Source: Geosiphon pyriformis
Lineage: Eukaryota; Glomeromycota; Glomeromycetes; Archaeosporales; Geosiphonaceae
Direction of reading: 5' to 3'
Length of the DNA stretch: 64,000 nucleotides
NCBI GenBank assembly: GCA_016748015.1
Contig: JAAOMT010000289.1
Location: 445,639-509,638, forward strand
Shown: positions 61,660 to 64,000 of the stretch, in pieces
Layout of the letters: each line of letters begins with the position of its first letter
Position numbering within the stretch: the stretch's first letter is position 1
Translations under genes and position numbers: made by a program
Notes under the pieces: model-generated
The model's database searches: none
What the model saw: the letters and a program-made list of their open reading frames with translations, nothing else
What the model was told of the DNA's origin: nothing

Positions 61660-63784
61660 TCATTGAATTAAGGTAAATTCAAATCTTGAAATTGGAAACA
61701 AAAAAGCGTACCTTGGCTCAAAGAACTTTGCAGTTGACTCGAATCTTCGCTGATAAACATTCATATTCGCATTATCAACGCATTCAGCCCATCCTTTCGA
61801 AGCACTATAAAACTCCATATCATCTGAACGAATATTTTTGTCATACAGCGCTGCTTGAATTGCTTCATCAAGCATCTCGGTGCTCCGAAATAGATATTCT
61901 GTTATTCCCCTGCAAAAGTTGAGGTTAAGGAATGTTAAAATGATAATGAAGCATAGAAGAAATATAGTGGGCGTCTCAACCAATCGGATACGTCCAAAGG
62001 CGGAAAAGTGGGGTTTGGCAAACCATATGTTCGTAAGGTTTAATTCCTAAAGTGCTCCAGCAATCCACCTGGAATTAAACAGGATTTGTCAAAGTATAAT
62101 TTCCACAAAAGATCATACACTAAAATCCACGTTATACCATTGCCAGCAAAGACAAATGCGAATTCGGCTTTCGTTTTTCTTTCGGTACAATCGAAAGCGA
62201 AAATTGATCCAAATAAATATCGGATAATAAAATTGGCTCTCGAATTTCCATAGATTTACCGAAAACGAATGCACCTGCCTGAGTATCAAACAGAAATAAG
62301 ATTAAACAACGCTCTTGTTGATTTTTGCTTTACTAACCTGTTTTACCCGATTTCTAAACTCCTTCTCTTTCTCCTGAATCATTAACTTAAACAGATCGGA
62401 TACCGACTGCGCGTATTGATGAATTTGTACTTTAGCACTTGGATTCAAAATGGCGAGTCCTTTTAAAAGCCCAAAATCAATATAAATAAATTTTGATTAG
62501 TAAGAGTTTAATAGTTAAAGGATAATGGTAAAAATCAGATAATATTACCAGCATAAACGTGCCATTTGTTAGAATAAATTCTCAATGCCATATTCACTTT
62601 GACATTTTCTATTCCACCAACATATTGGGGGGTTTCCCACTAATCAAGCAGCAAATGTGAAAGGAATTTACGCGGCAAATAACAAAGATGATCGGTGAAT
62701 GGAAGGACATTAACAGAATACCGGAAATTGTTTTTGGGTTTTCCATGCAGTTCCCATGCTTGAAATCCAAAAGCGTATTTGAACGAGTATATATCAGTGA
62801 GATCAAATTAAATTTAGCAGTATTCCCATTTCTCACCTCAAAAATGCTACATGAGTAACAGCTTGAGTGTCTGCAGTAATGCGATCATGCTCTTGGAATG
62901 ATAATTGAACTATTTCTGAGTCAAAGCAATCCAGTACTCTCATCACAATATCAAATTTCTCTTGAGATGAACGATGCTTGATCATCACCTAATTTCAAGA
63001 AAATTTAAACAGAATTGAACTAATTCAACCAACTGTTGATTAAAGCTATTCAAAATAGAACGTACTAAAGGCTGCCCTTTTGGATCTATGGTAGGCCCAT
63101 GTAGTGAATGGAATGAAACGATATGAACATCTTCTGCGAGATGTTTTTCAAAAGCACGTATTTCTGGTTCTTTTACAGATGTCTAGCTTAAAATATTGAT
63201 CAATAAAAATAGGGGTGAAATCAAGGTATAAAGTCTCAAATTATTTTTACCTGTCCACCCACAATTGCACCAAGTTTTGTAGCTTATTAACGAAGAAAAA
63301 ATTAAATATAATTTATTAAAAATTTCTGATAATTGCAAAAGATAATTTGAAGTCTTACAAGGTCCGTACAATCCTACAACTTTATCAATGTTCTCTGCTT
63401 CTACCGAATAAATAATAAAATCACTACGTCGAGACACGGCATGTCCATCCCGTAGAACATTAACTCCGCTATCTGGAACTAGGCAATTTAAGAATAATCA
63501 AATCGACCAAAAAATCAATTTTTATTCAGTGAGATATTCCTATTATTACTCGCCTTTAAATTGTTCTTTTAATTGTTCATAGCGAGAAGGAATATCGCAA
63601 ACATTAATCCTAAAGTACGAATCAAAATCTCATAAATTGACGAATTTCGTAAATAATTTTTTAGGAAGTATGCAAACCTTTTCCAACCAGCTTTTAGAAT
63701 TTTTTTGGCGTACATCAAACCCATATCTCCCAAACCTATGAAACCTATCTCTAATTCGTCTTTTTCTTTTTCGGGAGTTGCCAT
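61660..63784 (-). CDS. TYR1: Prephenate dehydrogenase (NADP+), TYR1
   Basis: Oxidative decarboxylation of prephenate to 4-hydroxyphenylpyruvate in tyrosine synthesis. Twelve exons: 63784-63678, 63609-63554, 63478-63359, 63282-63251, 63182-63066, 62988-62837, 62758-62722, 62639-62549, 62459-62338, 62278-62138, 62068-61992 and 61909-61660. All phases agree, giving 433 residues. Rossmann motif GFIGLGDMG at residues 14-22, then VVGLYGP, IVGGQTSVKEPEIRAF and HIVSFHSLHGPTIDPKGQPL. The helical domain has HDRITADTQAVTHVAF, VGGIENVKVNMALRIYSNKW and TEYLFRSTEMLDEAI. Intron 2 has a GC donor (GCGAGT). The convergent neighbour ends only 92 bp away. Confidence 0.93.
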
Positions 63785-64000
63785 GATCAAAGATGCTTAA
63801 CAAGAGTCAAAAATTATATCTATTAATAGAAATATCTACTATATATTTTAATGCTAAATTTAGAGTTCACACGTTGAATATGACTCAGCTTATCAATATA
63901 ATGTACCACAGTCCCACACGACCTACTATCGTGTTTAAACATTTGTTAATTTTTGCAATTCGCGATTTTTGTCTCGAGACACATCGGTGCGACGTTAACC
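63785..64000. other. TYR1 upstream region
   Basis: Start-proximal flank of TYR1. No further gene can be supported before the window edge. Confidence 0.5.

Overview
This is nuclear DNA of a filamentous fungus. The genes have many short introns (about 43-120 nt) with GT...AG or GC...AG ends, the intergenic DNA is extremely A+T-rich, and trinucleotide microsatellites are frequent. The gag protein and the RRM-plus-zinc-knuckle LINE proteins resemble repeat families I associate with arbuscular mycorrhizal fungi (Glomeromycotina, most likely Rhizophagus or a close relative). Genus level is inference from memory of those families. A run of 731 N at 20094-20824 marks an assembly gap.

Layout. 1-8764 is a repeat-rich, AT-rich block with three degraded LINE pieces: one on the minus strand running off the left edge, an ORF1-only piece on the minus strand, and a short plus-strand remnant. 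8765-31100 is mostly housekeeping genes: an unrecognised spliced gene, MIC60, an unrecognised small gene, NFU1, PEX4, a FYR-domain nuclear protein, an orphan exon, a PSP1-domain protein with a long polyglutamine tract, an NT-C2 protein, RRP41, a four-CBS protein and a PPPDE/DeSI-type isopeptidase. 32450-49000 is a nested transposon: a nearly full-length LINE split by a 9.9 kb Ty3/gypsy-order LTR retrotransposon on the opposite strand. 50515-55443 holds an SR splicing factor, a small membrane protein and RGP1. 56103-57260 holds a 5'-truncated LINE tail and a second copy of the ORF1-only repeat. 58830-63784 holds NSE4, a DUF2039 protein and prephenate dehydrogenase (TYR1).

Function. The host genes are unrelated single-copy eukaryotic functions: mitochondrial cristae and Fe-S assembly, peroxisome receptor recycling, RNA exosome, SMC5/6, Golgi Rab exchange factor, tyrosine synthesis and splicing. 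I reconstructed exon chains by checking phase at each junction. Most close exactly into full-length proteins of family-typical size, and four of roughly sixty introns use a GC donor.

Most interesting. All readable retroelements carry heavy G-to-A and C-to-T damage. The catalytic Asp is now Asn in the LINE endonuclease, LINE reverse transcriptase, LINE RNase H, LTR-element protease and LTR-element reverse transcriptase. The two LTRs differ only by transitions over the first ~150 bp. The LTR element carries a dUTPase domain, a cysteine-rich stretch between protease and dUTPase, and an extra ORF after integrase.
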